A stretch of DNA of 44,169 bases from an uncultured Lachnospiraceae bacterium (GTDB lineage: Bacteria > Bacillota > Clostridia > Lachnospirales > Lachnospiraceae). Shown here one piece after another: positions 7,628 through 16,657 of this stretch (within the stretch, counting starts at the first letter, position 1; each line of letters starts with the position of its first letter). Both the position numbers and the translations under genes were made by a program. The notes beneath the pieces are model-generated. The model was not told the DNA's origin. It was given only the letters and a program-made list of their open reading frames with translations, and ran no database searches. The stretch lies in the NCBI GenBank assembly GCA_904395885.1, contig CAJFOF010000011.1:1-44169 (forward strand). Direction: 5' to 3'.

Positions 7628-8779
7628 ATGGATCAGAAATGGGAATTACTTTCATCAACAAATGAAGACCGGGAAAAAATCTGGACAAAGAACCGGACTT
7701 TTGCAGGCGACGTATGGTTTCGCTTCAGGAGAAAACCAACGGCTATAGCCGGCTTTGTGATCATTATATTGCTGCTGTGTTTTGCCGTGTTCGGGCCTTC
7801 CTTTACGAAATACAGTTATTCAGACCAGAACTTGGAGGTTGTCAATATTCCGCCGCTTATGAAGGTGTATGAAGCACCAGACGGAGTGGGATATCTTTAT
7901 ATTACCCAGTCTCTGAAAGTCGTCTATGTGAATCCGGACGGTACGCTGGGAGAGCAGCTTCCCAGAGTTCGCAGCGAAGACGAACAGATGATGACGATCT
8001 TTGATTGCAATGGAACCGAGGTTGCTCTGTATTATGGTCAGAAACCCTATGTAATTGCAGACCAGGCGACAAAAATTATTTATCCGTCCACCACTATGTG
8101 GAACCGTTCTTATGTCCTGGGAACAGACGCTCTGGGAAGAGACGTTTTGACCAGACTGATGTACGGAACGCGGATATCACTGCTGGTAGCGTTTATTGCA
8201 GCCGGAGTCAATATGGTGATCGGAATTCTTTATGGAGGGATATCTGGATATACAGGGGGAAATACAGACGCCATTATGATGCGTATTGTTGATATAATCA
8301 GTACCATTCCCTTGACGCTGTACGTCATTTTGATTATGGTATTGATGGGCAACGGACTGCACAGTATTATTATAGCTTTGGGGAGCGTCTACTGGGTAGA
8401 TATGGCCCGGGTAGTTCGAGGCCAGATGCTCAGTCTGAAGGGACAGGAATTTGTCCTGGCCGCCAGGACCATAGGTTCTTCCACAAAGACGATTCTGCTG
8501 GAGCATCTGATTCCCAATGCTATGGGATCGATCCTGGTAACGGTTACTATGCTGATCCCGTCGGCGATTTTTATGGAAGCTTTCCTGGGCTATGTGGGAA
8601 TTGGCCTTCAGCCGCCGCTGGCCAGCCTGGGAACAATGTGCAACGATGCGACAGCCAATCTGAGAACTTGTCCATACCAACTTTTTATCCCCGCGCTGAT
8701 GATCTGCATGATTATGTTCGCCTTTAACTTTGTAGGCGACGGGCTGCGGGATGCCCTGGACCCCAAGCTGAAAAAGTAA
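7628..8779 (+). CDS. oppC: Oligopeptide ABC transporter permease OppC (with loop insertion)
   Basis: Partner permease of OppB. Residues 20-35 hold the OppC N-terminal motif (FRRKPTAIAGFVII), and the family core GTDALGRDVLTRLMYG occurs near residue 163, followed by five membrane spans and the EAA loop (EFVLAARTIGSSTKTIL). At 383 residues it is about 80 longer than common OppC proteins. The extra length is an extracytoplasmic insert between the first span and the GTDALGRD motif (about residues 65-160), rich in Tyr, Val and Asp. This could interact with the binding protein. RBS AGGAGAG, 15 bases after oppB. Confidence 0.93.
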   Translation: MDQKWELLSSTNEDREKIWTKNRTFAGDVWFRFRRKPTAIAGFVIIILLLCFAVFGPSFTKYSYSDQNLEVVNIPPLMKVYEAPDGVGYLYITQSLKVVYVNPDGTLGEQLPRVRSEDEQMMTIFDCNGTEVALYYGQKPYVIADQATKIIYPSTTMWNRSYVLGTDALGRDVLTRLMYGTRISLLVAFIAAGVNMVIGILYGGISGYTGGNTDAIMMRIVDIISTIPLTLYVILIMVLMGNGLHSIIIALGSVYWVDMARVVRGQMLSLKGQEFVLAARTIGSSTKTILLEHLIPNAMGSILVTVTMLIPSAIFMEAFLGYVGIGLQPPLASLGTMCNDATANLRTCPYQLFIPALMICMIMFAFNFVGDGLRDALDPKLKK

Positions 8780-8868
8780 CAGGAGAGTCAGGCAAAACAC
8801 ATACTGCCTGACTGCGGTGCCAGAGTATGAAGAAAAAATGCCGCATATACTGCGGCGCTGGAGGAATC

Positions 8869-9870
8869 ATGGAACCTATTTTACAGGTAGAAAATCTGAA
8901 AACATCATTTTTCACCAGCAACGGGGAAGTCCAGGCCGTGCGCGGCGTCAGCTTTTCCGTTGAGAAGGGCGATATATTAGGAATTGTAGGCGAGTCAGGG
9001 AGCGGAAAGAGCGTAACTTCCATGTCTATTCTGAAGTTGCTGGCAGATACGGGAAAAATTAAAGAGGGAACGATCTTCTTTGAGGGGCAGGAGCTGACCA
9101 AAATGGGGAAAGCTCAGATGAGAAAGATCCGCGGAGAGAAGATTGCTATGATCTTTCAGGATCCTATGTCCTCCCTGAATCCTCTGATCCCAGTGGGGAA
9201 ACAGGTGGCGGAGATGATCAAGGAGCACCACCCGGAGAAGAAAAAAGACGAATTAAAGCGAGAAGTTCTGGATCTGTTTGCCAGAGTCCGGATACCGGAG
9301 CCGGAAAAGAGGTATAACTCCTATCCCCATGAGTTTTCAGGCGGAATGCGCCAGAGAGTTATGATTGCCATGGCATTGGGAAACAAACCGGATCTGTTGA
9401 TCGCCGATGAGCCGACCACGGCCCTGGATGTTACGATACAGGATCAGATCTTAAAACAGCTTCGTGGCCTTCAGAGAGAGTTCGGAACCAGTATCATTTT
9501 TATTACTCATGATTTAGGAGTTGTGGCGGAGCTGTGTACCCGGGTCATTGTCATGTATGGCGGCCTGGTGATGGAAGAGGCCAGGATCGACGATATTTTC
9601 GAGAATCCAAAGCATCCATATACATTGGGCCTTTTGGCTTCTATTCCCAAATTGGAGCAGGACAAGGGACAGAGACTGTCGCCGATTCCGGGTTCCCCGC
9701 CGGATATGACGAATCCGCCTGCAGGATGCCCCTTTGCGCCCCGATGTCCTTACGCGAGAAATATCTGTGCCGCGGAATGTCCGGAATTCATTGAAGTAGA
9801 AGAAGGCCACAGATCCCGGTGCTGGCTGCTAGATCCGGAGGCGCCGTCTGACCATAATCCGTTCCGTTAA
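8869..9870 (+). CDS. oppD: Oligopeptide ABC transporter ATPase OppD
   Basis: Cytoplasmic ATPase that powers peptide import with OppF. The 333-residue protein has Walker A GESGSGKS (about residues 41-48), the signature [12 protein letters not shown], Walker [13 protein letters not shown] and a His switch in ITHD. The C-terminal oligopeptide-transporter extension carries the Cys pattern [11 protein letters not shown]...C, which in this family ligates an iron-sulphur cluster in some members. The start at 8869 follows GGAGG by 6 bases; the upstream ATG at 8827 has no ribosome binding site and its added residues are not family-like. Confidence 0.94.
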   Translation: MEPILQVENLKTSFFTSNGEVQAVRGVSFSVEKGDILGIVGESGSGKSVTSMSILKLLADTGKIKEGTIFFEGQELTKMGKAQMRKIRGEKIAMIFQDPMSSLNPLIPVGKQVAEMIKEHHPEKKKDELKREVLDLFARVRIPEPEKRYNSYPHEFSGGMRQRVMIAMALGNKPDLLIADEPTTALDVTIQDQILKQLRGLQREFGTSIIFITHDLGVVAELCTRVIVMYGGLVMEEARIDDIFENPKHPYTLGLLASIPKLEQDKGQRLSPIPGSPPDMTNPPAGCPFAPRCPYARNICAAECPEFIEVEEGHRSRCWLLDPEAPSDHNPFR

Positions 9871-9893
9871 CGGAATCTATGTTGGAGGAAGTT

Positions 9894-10859
9894 ATGAGTG
9901 AATCAATTGTGTTGGAAGTCAGGAATCTGACGAAACATTTTAAAGTAGGAAATTCCGGAAAACAGGTAGTACATGCGGTGGACAATGTCAGCTTTCAACT
10001 GGCAAAAGGGAAAACCCTGGGGCTGGTAGGAGAGTCCGGTTGCGGAAAATCAAGCTGTGCAAGAACGATTATCCGGATTTATGAACCGACATCCGGGCGA
10101 ATTATCCTGGATGGCCAGGATATTACAGAGATGGATCAGAAGACCCTGCAGCCGATTCGGAAGAAAATGCAGATGATCTTCCAGGATCCGTATGCATCGC
10201 TGAATGCCAGAATGACAGTGAGAGACATTATCGCAGAACCTCTGGTGGCTCACCATATTGTAAAGAAAAAGGATCAGGCAAATGACTGGGTCTATCCCAT
10301 GCTGGAGCGGGTTGGCCTCACAAAAGAGCATGCTAACCGGTATGCCCACGAGTTTTCCGGAGGACAGAGGCAGAGAGTCGGGATCGCCAGAGCCTTGATT
10401 CTGCAGCCGGAACTGGTGATCTGTGATGAGCCTATTTCGGCTCTGGACGTTTCAATTCAGGCCCAGGTAGTCAACCTTCTGAAAGATTTTCAGGAAGAAA
10501 AGGGGATCTCATACCTGTTTATCGCCCATGATCTCTCCATGGTCCGTTACGTCTCGGACGATGTCGGCGTCATGTATTTAGGTCAGTTAGTAGAACTCTG
10601 CGAGGCGGATGAGATTTATAAAAATCCTCTTCACCCTTATACGAAAGGACTTCTGGGAAGTATTCCCATTGCAAATCCCAAACTGGCCAGAGAGAAGGAG
10701 AAGAGCAGCATCGAGGGGGACATTCCCAGCCCCATTAACCCGCCCAGGGGTTGCCGCTTCCACACCCGCTGCCCCTATGCCCGTCCTGTCTGCAGTCAGG
10801 AGGCTCCTGAGATGAAAGAAGCAGGTCCGGGGCACATGGTTGCTTGTCATCTTTATTAA
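9894..10859 (+). CDS. oppF: Oligopeptide ABC transporter ATPase OppF
   Basis: Second ATPase of the importer, 321 residues. Walker A GESGCGKS (about residue 46), signature FSGGQRQRVGIARA, Walker B LVICDEPISALD, and the C-terminal GCRFHTRCPYARPVC motif typical of OppD/OppF. The ATG at 9894 follows GGAGG by 6 bases and is preferred over the ATG at 9879, which lies upstream of that site. 23 bases after oppD. Confidence 0.94.
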   Translation: MSESIVLEVRNLTKHFKVGNSGKQVVHAVDNVSFQLAKGKTLGLVGESGCGKSSCARTIIRIYEPTSGRIILDGQDITEMDQKTLQPIRKKMQMIFQDPYASLNARMTVRDIIAEPLVAHHIVKKKDQANDWVYPMLERVGLTKEHANRYAHEFSGGQRQRVGIARALILQPELVICDEPISALDVSIQAQVVNLLKDFQEEKGISYLFIAHDLSMVRYVSDDVGVMYLGQLVELCEADEIYKNPLHPYTKGLLGSIPIANPKLAREKEKSSIEGDIPSPINPPRGCRFHTRCPYARPVCSQEAPEMKEAGPGHMVACHLY

Positions 10860-10867
10860 AGCAGGTT

Positions 10868-10884
10868 AGGGCAAATAACGCCCT
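10868..10884 (+). other. Small hairpin between oppF and oppA
   Basis: AGGGC (10868-10872) pairs with GCCCT (10880-10884), then TTCT. Too short for a strong terminator; it could be a processing or partial-termination site that separates oppA mRNA levels from the permease genes. Confidence 0.35.
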
Positions 10885-10916
10885 TTCTATAATCATCCAA
10901 AAAGGAGGAGAAGATT

Positions 10917-12623
10917 ATGAAGAAAAAACTTAGCCTTGCGCTGGCTCTCGGACTGGCCTGCAGCGCTGCCCTTTCAGGCTGCGGCGGCTCTTCCGGTGAG
11001 ACTGAGCCTCAAACCATTGCGGAGGCAACGACTGAGGCACCTTCCAGTGAGGCAACAGAGGCAGCAGAGGGAGAGACAGAGGCTCCGGCTGCAAGCGGTG
11101 CTCAGGAGATGACCTTTATCCTCAGCAATGAGCCGGACGGAATTGACCCTGGAATTACCAACAATTCCTTTGCATCCGTCTTTCTGGCAAACTGCTTTGA
11201 AGGCTTGGTAACCTATGATGCTACAGGTACCGTGGTTGGCGGCAATGCAGAGTCCTGGGATATCAGCGATGACGGAACTGTGTATACGTTCCATTTAAGA
11301 GACGGATTAAAGTGGAGCGATGGCAGCGATCTGACCGCCAACGATTACGTATACGCTATGCAGCGTGTATTGGATCCGGCTACGGGAGGCCAGTACGTTG
11401 ATATTTTGACGGCTTACATTAAAAATGCAGAAGAGTATTATTCGGGAGAAGCAACGGCAGATGATCTGGGAATCAAGGCCATTGACGATCAGACTTTGGA
11501 GATCACCCTGATTCAGCCAACTTCTTTCTTTGTTGATCTGTTGACTATGTGGGTATTTGATCCGGTACAGCAGGCGACTATTGAGGCCAACGGTGATCAG
11601 TGGACGGCATCTGCAGATACTTATATCTGCAACGGCCCGTTTAAAATTACAGAAATGAATATGGGCGAGAGCATGGTTCTGGAGAAGAACGAAAATTATT
11701 GGGATGCAGAGAATGTCACTCTGGAAAAGCTGACTCTCCGCTATGTTTTGGATACTTCTACAGCCCTGACTGCCTATGAGTCCGGCGAAGTTGACGGTAT
11801 CCGCAACATTCCGTCTGCCGACTATGCACGGCTGAAAGCGGAGAATGCAGGCGTTCAGACCGTTCCCAACTACGGCACCGTTTGGTACAACATTAACTGC
11901 TCGAAAGAACCGTACAATGATCCGCTGGTACGTAAGGCTCTGAACCTTGCAATCGACCGTGAGTCTATCATTAACAATGTTGTCCAGGTGGATGCGACTC
12001 CGGCATACAATTTCCTGGCTCCCGGATACGTGGTAAACGGCAAGGATATTACAGAGGGACGCTCTGACAGAGGACTCGGCCCCAACGCAGATCCGGAGGC
12101 AGCACAGGCTGCTCTGGCAGAAGCCGGTTACCCGAACGGTGAGGGATTCCCGACCATCCAACTGTCCTACTATGCTGACGACACTGTAAAAAAGGTAGTT
12201 GAAGCCATGGCAGAGATGCTGCAGACCAACCTGGGCGTCACTGTAGAGGTTACTTCCAACGACTGGGCAATTTTCTATGAGAACGTTCAGAACGGCGACT
12301 ATGACGTTGCAGCAATGGGTTGGACAGCAGACTACACCCATCCGATGAGTTTCCTGCCTCTTTTAGTGACAGGCGATGCCAACAACAACAGCTTTTACAG
12401 CAATCCGGAGTATGACGCACTGGTAGAGCAGGCGAAGTCAGAGACGGATCCGGAAGCAGCAGTGGAGCTGATTCTTCAGGCTGAAGATATTGCAATGGAT
12501 GAGTACCCCTTCATCAATCTGTATTATAAGACCAATGATTTCCTGATGAAGGACTACGTGCAGGGATATTATATGCTGTCCAACGGAAACCTCTGCTTTA
12601 AGAACGTTACGATCAATAAGTAA
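10917..12623 (+). CDS. oppA: Oligopeptide-binding lipoprotein OppA
   Basis: Extracellular substrate-binding subunit, 568 residues. A lipoprotein signal peptide ends in the lipobox LSGC with Cys22 as the anchored residue. A Ser/Thr/Glu/Ala-rich spacer of about 45 residues follows, then the SBP family 5 domain (starts near FILSNEPDGIDPGI; contains the family pattern around LKWSDGSDLTANDYVYAMQR). It delivers peptides to OppB/OppC. The gene is last in the opp operon, an arrangement with the binding protein after the ATPases that is common in Clostridia. AAAGGAGGAG precedes the start. The peptide specificity is unknown. Confidence 0.94.
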   Translation: MKKKLSLALALGLACSAALSGCGGSSGETEPQTIAEATTEAPSSEATEAAEGETEAPAASGAQEMTFILSNEPDGIDPGITNNSFASVFLANCFEGLVTYDATGTVVGGNAESWDISDDGTVYTFHLRDGLKWSDGSDLTANDYVYAMQRVLDPATGGQYVDILTAYIKNAEEYYSGEATADDLGIKAIDDQTLEITLIQPTSFFVDLLTMWVFDPVQQATIEANGDQWTASADTYICNGPFKITEMNMGESMVLEKNENYWDAENVTLEKLTLRYVLDTSTALTAYESGEVDGIRNIPSADYARLKAENAGVQTVPNYGTVWYNINCSKEPYNDPLVRKALNLAIDRESIINNVVQVDATPAYNFLAPGYVVNGKDITEGRSDRGLGPNADPEAAQAALAEAGYPNGEGFPTIQLSYYADDTVKKVVEAMAEMLQTNLGVTVEVTSNDWAIFYENVQNGDYDVAAMGWTADYTHPMSFLPLLVTGDANNNSFYSNPEYDALVEQAKSETDPEAAVELILQAEDIAMDEYPFINLYYKTNDFLMKDYVQGYYMLSNGNLCFKNVTINK

Positions 12624-12648
12624 TGAAAAAGACAGGACAGACAGAAAC

Positions 12649-13134
12649 ATGAGATGTATAATAGAAACAGAAAGATTGGGGACCATGGTTTTTGACCTGT
12701 TCCCCGATCTGGCCCCTATAACGGTCAGAAATTTTGCAGACACAGCAAAGTCGGGATTTTATGACGGGCTTGCATGGTGCCGAATTGTGGAAGGCTATGT
12801 GATCCAGGCCGGTTCTCCGGACAATGACATTATGACGGACAGTGAGTGGCACATAAAAGGGGAATTTGCCGAGAATGGCATTGAGAATCCTATTCCTCAC
12901 AAGCGAGGAGCCATTTCCATGGCAAGGGATGACGGCTATGATACAGCGGGAACCCAATTCTTTGTGGTACACCAGGACGCCCACAAGCTGGATGGCCGCT
13001 ATGCGGCTTTCGGTCAGCTCGTTTCCGGATTTGAGGTGCTGGACGCTATTGCAGCTCTCCCCACTTACGGGCCGGAGACCTGGAATAAGCCGGTGAGAAT
13101 GCCGGTAATCACGAGATGCATCATCGAAGAATAA
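12649..13134 (+). CDS. Cyclophilin-type peptidyl-prolyl isomerase
   Basis: A 161-residue cytoplasmic cyclophilin (no signal peptide) that speeds cis-trans isomerisation at proline. The family core is present: the active-site Arg in the WCRIVEGYVIQAGSP stretch, GTQFFVVH, and the DGRYAAFGQLVSGFEVLD stretch. It begins 25 bases after oppA with no terminator between, so it may ride on the opp transcript. The ribosome binding site is weak (GACAGG). It ends before a strong convergent terminator. Confidence 0.9.
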   Translation: MRCIIETERLGTMVFDLFPDLAPITVRNFADTAKSGFYDGLAWCRIVEGYVIQAGSPDNDIMTDSEWHIKGEFAENGIENPIPHKRGAISMARDDGYDTAGTQFFVVHQDAHKLDGRYAAFGQLVSGFEVLDAIAALPTYGPETWNKPVRMPVITRCIIEE

Positions 13135-13169
13135 ATCCTGTATCTTATTGATGAAAATTAAAATCTATA

Positions 13170-13212
13170 GCAGGGCCGTGTGATGAATATAAATCACACG
13201 GCCCTGCTTTTT
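13170..13212. terminator. Bidirectional terminator between cyclophilin and MATE genes
   Basis: GCAGGGCCGTGTGAT (13170-13184) pairs with ATCACACGGCCCTGC (13193-13207), 15 bp. It is followed by TTTTT on the plus strand. The MATE gene's stop codon lies at its plus-strand end, so the hairpin follows both converging genes. Confidence 0.92.
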
Positions 13213-14527
13213 ATCTTGAAAGTTTTTTCTGATTCGCAATAAGGAAGCACAGTGCAACTCCTGCCACAAGGAATTCCGTTGCCGGGAAAGTGCACCAGAC
13301 GCCCAGAATATCCCACAAAGCGGAGAGGAAAAATGCCATCGGGATAATGACGATAAAGCCTCTCAATATGGAGATGATATGAGCAGGCAGAGGGTTATCA
13401 CAGGCTGTAAAGTACATTGCCAGGATGATATTGAAACCTGCAAAAGGGCATGCAGTAAAGTACAGCCGCAGTCCCTCAGTGGCAATGCTTTGAAGCAAAG
13501 GATTGCCCTCACTGTTAAAGACGCCCGCAATCTGATATGCTCCCAGCAGTACCGTTATATAGATTCCGGCGGATAAAAGGGCCATAGTGATCAGGGCATA
13601 CCGAAGGATTGCCCGGATGTTATCTGTATTTTTGACGCCGTAGTTCATACTGATAATGGGCTGGATTCCCTGGGCAATACCGGTATAAATGGCGGTGACT
13701 ACCAAGGAAAGATTGGCGATGACCCCATAGGCGGCAACGCCTGTATTGCCTTCCAGTTTCAGGATAATGGCGTTAAATATAATGATAACGATGCCGGAGG
13801 AAAGCTCTGTCACCAGAGAGGGAACGCCACTGGTGACAATTCCGGTCATAGTCTTTTTATGTGGCCGGGACAAGACCAGACGGAACTGGTTTTTCCCTTT
13901 GATAAAGTGGCTGGACAGTACCGCCATACTGATAATGGGAGCCAGGCCTGTTGCGAAGACTGCACCAAAAATCCCCATCTGGCACGGGAAGATAAATACC
14001 CAGTCCAGAACCACATTGGAAAGGCTGCCAGTGATCATTGCGGCCATTGCCAATTGAGGTGCTCCGTCATTCCGAATGAAACAGAGCAGGAGATTATTCA
14101 TTAAAAAGGCCGGAGAGAACAGGAGAATGACCTGGAGATAAGTCCGGGACATTTCAAAGACATTTCCCTCGGCGCCGAAAGCCGTTACAATGCTGCCGGA
14201 AAAGAAAATACCAACCAGAACAAAAAATATGGCGAATGCAGCGACAAGAAAAAATGCGTTGGTAAAGGTACGGTTAGCTGCATTCCGGTCTCCCAGGCTT
14301 TTCTGGATTGAATATTTGGTGCCGCCTCCCATGCCAAGCATCAGCCCGCTTCCGCTTATAAAATTATAGATCGGAATTGCCAAATTCAGAGCTGTGAGGC
14401 CGTCAGCTCCAAGACCCTTTGAAACAAAAAAGGTATCGGCAAGAATATAGCAGGAGAGACCGATCATTCCCAGCACATTGAGGGAAGAATATTTTGCAAA
14501 GTCGCGAAAGCAATTGGTTTCGGCCAT
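13211..14527 (-). CDS. MATE family multidrug efflux protein
   Basis: A 438-residue, 12-span MATE exporter, which uses a Na+ or H+ gradient to remove drugs or metabolites. Family features are the repeated halves beginning at residues about 10 and 230, with conserved LNLAIPIYNFISG, GxxLMLGMGGG and GxAQGIQPIISMNYG-type motifs. The chosen start follows AGGAGGT by 8 bases; a longer open frame to 14617 overlaps the upstream gene and is not family-like. It starts 2 bases after the stop of the flavoprotein gene, so the two form one operon under the leader at 15046-15112. The MepA-like grouping is suggested and the substrate is unknown. Confidence 0.9.
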   Translation of the reverse strand: MAETNCFRDFAKYSSLNVLGMIGLSCYILADTFFVSKGLGADGLTALNLAIPIYNFISGSGLMLGMGGGTKYSIQKSLGDRNAANRTFTNAFFLVAAFAIFFVLVGIFFSGSIVTAFGAEGNVFEMSRTYLQVILLFSPAFLMNNLLLCFIRNDGAPQLAMAAMITGSLSNVVLDWVFIFPCQMGIFGAVFATGLAPIISMAVLSSHFIKGKNQFRLVLSRPHKKTMTGIVTSGVPSLVTELSSGIVIIIFNAIILKLEGNTGVAAYGVIANLSLVVTAIYTGIAQGIQPIISMNYGVKNTDNIRAILRYALITMALLSAGIYITVLLGAYQIAGVFNSEGNPLLQSIATEGLRLYFTACPFAGFNIILAMYFTACDNPLPAHIISILRGFIVIIPMAFFLSALWDILGVWCTFPATEFLVAGVALCFLIANQKKLSR

Positions 14528-14529
14528 TT

Positions 14530-15024
14530 CTAGGACCTCCTGTCTTTCGCCAGTTCGCGGGCTTCTTTTCCTGTCATATGCTCGACGGTCATTTCCAGCA
14601 TACAAAAACGCGTCCATTCTTTTTCAGCAGCGTTTTCGTGTTGGGAAGGACTGCCGTTTGGAACGTATTTTTCAGCCAGATTTTTAATGGCAGCCCGTTT
14701 TTCCAGGTCGTTTTCCAGAATCCGGATCTGCCCAAAGGCGATAACACTTCTGAAATAAGAGGTATATTCTTCCGGAACCACCTGATCCTGGCTGATGACG
14801 CAGAAGGATACTTTGTTATTTTTCCGGATTCCGTCCAGTTTGTGACCAGAAGTGGCGCAGTGGAAGTATATCTTTCCGCTGTCATAGACATAACTTAAAG
14901 GAACTGCATAGGGGTAATCGTTATCGCCTGAAACGGCCAGGACTCCGGAGGTGCCTTCCTGCAGGATGCGGATCACATCTTCCTGAGGCAGTTCCTGCTT
15001 TTTTCTTCTCATTTCGCGAAACAT
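14530..15024 (-). CDS. NimA-like pyridoxamine 5'-phosphate oxidase family protein
   Basis: A 164-residue split-barrel flavin-binding protein. The N-terminal REMRRKKQELPQEDVIRIL and the following GVLAVSGDNDYPYAVPLSYVYD fit the Pyridox_ox_2/NimA group. Members bind FMN and include nitroimidazole reductases that inactivate metronidazole-type drugs; most members have no proven substrate. GGAGGAAAATTT precedes the ATG. It is the first gene of a two-gene operon with a MATE exporter. A detoxify-and-export pairing is an inference from position only. Confidence 0.88.
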   Translation of the reverse strand: MFREMRRKKQELPQEDVIRILQEGTSGVLAVSGDNDYPYAVPLSYVYDSGKIYFHCATSGHKLDGIRKNNKVSFCVISQDQVVPEEYTSYFRSVIAFGQIRILENDLEKRAAIKNLAEKYVPNGSPSQHENAAEKEWTRFCMLEMTVEHMTGKEARELAKDRRS

Positions 15025-15045
15025 AAATTTTCCTCCTCATTTAAA

Positions 15046-15112
15046 GCAAAAATAAAGCGCTGACTTTCGTATCTACATTGGCCTAACGATACGAAATCAA
15101 CGCACAGCGCTT
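15046..15112 (-). promoter_or_regulatory. Leader hairpin with U-rich tail (candidate attenuator)
   Basis: Read on the minus strand, AAGCGCTG (15112-15105) pairs with CAGCGCTT (15062-15055), and inside it ATTTCGTATC-type bases (15096-15088) pair with GATACGAAA (15073-15065). The stem is interrupted by an 8-base bulge on one side and 2 bases on the other. It is followed by TATTTTTGC, as in an intrinsic terminator. It sits between the promoter and the flavoprotein gene. No known riboswitch motif was recognised. Confidence 0.6.
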
Positions 15113-15143
15113 ACCCGGCGGCAAGCAGTCAAAAACTGTGTCT

Positions 15144-15171
15144 ATTATAACATCTCTTTTTGATTTGTCAA
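15144..15171 (-). promoter_or_regulatory. Sigma-A promoter of flavoprotein-MATE operon
   Basis: On the minus strand, TTGACA (15171-15166), a 16-bp gap, and TATAAT (15149-15144). Transcription would start near 15137, giving a leader of about 110 bases. Confidence 0.85.
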
Positions 15172-15188
15172 TACCTTTTCCCTGTACA

Positions 15189-15217
15189 GAATACCTTGAA
15201 AAAAATCAGCCATACTA
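15189..15217 (+). promoter_or_regulatory. Sigma-G/sigma-F type promoter of spoVAD
   Basis: GAATA (15189-15193), a 17-bp gap, and CATACTA (15211-15217). Both boxes match the forespore consensus (GHATR, CATNNTA). It lies 46 bases before the spoVAD start and diverges from the minus-strand sigma-A promoter. It fits forespore expression of spoVA genes. Confidence 0.75.
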
Positions 15218-15263
15218 AAAACAGGTTTGAAAAGAAATCGTGGAATACCGGAAGGAGGAGCTT

Positions 15264-16277
15264 ATGCAGGCGGGAAAAGCGAGCACAATATTCGACCGTC
15301 CTCCCTATATTTTGGGAGGGGCTTCTATTGCAGGGAAAAAGGAAGGCGAAGGACCTTTGGGAAAATTGTTTGATGCAGTGGAAGAAGATGATATGTTTGG
15401 TAAAAATAACTGGGAGGAGGCGGAAAGTGAACTGCAGAAGAGAACCGTAAAATTAGCTATCGAAAAATGTGATCTGACAAATCAGGATATTCGTTACCTT
15501 TTGGGCGGAGATCTTCTGGGGCAGCTCATTGCAACCTCTTTTGGAGTAATGGAATTGGAAATTCCTCTATACGGACTGTACGGAGCCTGCTCCACAATGG
15601 GGGAGGCGATGGGGCTTGGGGCTATGCTGACGGCAGGAGGTTTTGCCGATAAGCTGGCCGCCATGGCCTCCAGCCACTTTGCAACGGCTGAAAAGCAATT
15701 TCGGTATCCTCTGGAATACGGAAATCAGCGTCCCTATTCTGCTACCTGGACAGTAACCGGATGTGGAGCTGTAATTCTGTCTTCCAGATTGGAAGGGGAT
15801 CCCCAGGGAAAAATTACAGCCATTACAACTGGAAAAATCGTCGATCTGGGGCTGAAAGATTCTATGAATATGGGGGCTGCTATGGCTCCGGCAGCCTTTC
15901 ATACAATCTGGCAGAATTTTCAAGATCTGAGAGTCAACGAAAACTGGTATGATAAGATCATTACCGGAGATCTGGGAACAGTGGGAAGGAAGGTTCTGTT
16001 GGATCTGATGAAAAAAAGCGGCCACGATCTGGAGAAGGTTCATATGGACTGTGGAATTGAAATATTTGATCCGGAGAGTCAGGATACCCACGCCGGAGGA
16101 AGCGGCTGTGGCTGTTCGGCGGTGACGCTCTGTTCTTATATACTTCCAAAGATTAAGAAGAGAGAGTGGAAGCGGGTTCTGTTTGTGCCCACCGGCGCCC
16201 TGATGTCTACGGTCAGTTTTAACGAGGGACAGACAGTTCCTGGAATTGCCCACGGTGTCGTAATAGAAAGTCCCTGA
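15264..16277 (+). CDS. spoVAD: Stage V sporulation protein AD
   Basis: A 337-residue protein with a thiolase-like fold that, in Bacillus, binds dipicolinic acid as part of the SpoVA channel, which moves DPA into the forespore and releases it at germination. The family start (FDRPPYILGGASIAGKKEGEG) and the G-x-C-S-T-M-G-E-A stretch near residue 105 are present. The start follows GGAGG; a GTG at 15240 would give eight extra residues upstream of that site. The family order is usually spoVAC-spoVAD-spoVAE, but here the gene directly follows its own promoter, and no spoVAC is present. Confidence 0.96.
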   Translation: MQAGKASTIFDRPPYILGGASIAGKKEGEGPLGKLFDAVEEDDMFGKNNWEEAESELQKRTVKLAIEKCDLTNQDIRYLLGGDLLGQLIATSFGVMELEIPLYGLYGACSTMGEAMGLGAMLTAGGFADKLAAMASSHFATAEKQFRYPLEYGNQRPYSATWTVTGCGAVILSSRLEGDPQGKITAITTGKIVDLGLKDSMNMGAAMAPAAFHTIWQNFQDLRVNENWYDKIITGDLGTVGRKVLLDLMKKSGHDLEKVHMDCGIEIFDPESQDTHAGGSGCGCSAVTLCSYILPKIKKREWKRVLFVPTGALMSTVSFNEGQTVPGIAHGVVIESP

Positions 16278-16288
16278 GGAGGAATGTT

Positions 16289-16645
16289 ATGGATTATATA
16301 AAAGCCTTTTTGGTAGGAGGCGCCATCTGCGCCGCAGTACAGGTTTTAATGGACAAAACGAAGCTGATGCCAGGGCGGATCATGGTACTATTGGTAGTCA
16401 GCGGAACAGTATTAGGCTTTTTGGGAATTTATCAGCCCTTTCTGGACTGGGCGGGACAGGGAGCAGGCGTCCCTCTGCTGGGGTTTGGAAATACCCTGTG
16501 GAAGGGTGTAAAAGAAGGAATTGAAAAAGAAGGCCTTCTGGGCATTTTCAAAGGCGGGCTGACGGCAAGCTCAGCGGGAATCTGCGGAGCTATGGTTTTT
16601 GCCTACATTGCCTCCCTGATCTTTAAGCCGAAGATGAAAGAATAG
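16289..16645 (+). CDS. spoVAE: Stage V sporulation protein AE (SpoVAEb type)
   Basis: A 118-residue membrane protein with about four spans (residues 6-22, 31-49, 60-68, 94-112). It matches the short SpoVAE form that partners SpoVAC in the dipicolinic acid channel. GGAGGAATGTT lies just upstream and the gap to spoVAD is 11 bases, so they form one transcript under the sigma-G-like promoter. It is followed by a hairpin shared with the converging PBP gene. Confidence 0.93.
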   Translation: MDYIKAFLVGGAICAAVQVLMDKTKLMPGRIMVLLVVSGTVLGFLGIYQPFLDWAGQGAGVPLLGFGNTLWKGVKEGIEKEGLLGIFKGGLTASSAGICGAMVFAYIASLIFKPKMKE

Positions 16646-16657
16646 TGGAGATTACAA

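Noticed and set aside
11307-12341. Long minus-strand open frame opposite oppA
   Set aside because: It lies entirely inside a well-supported binding-protein gene, has no promoter or ribosome binding site, and resembles no family.
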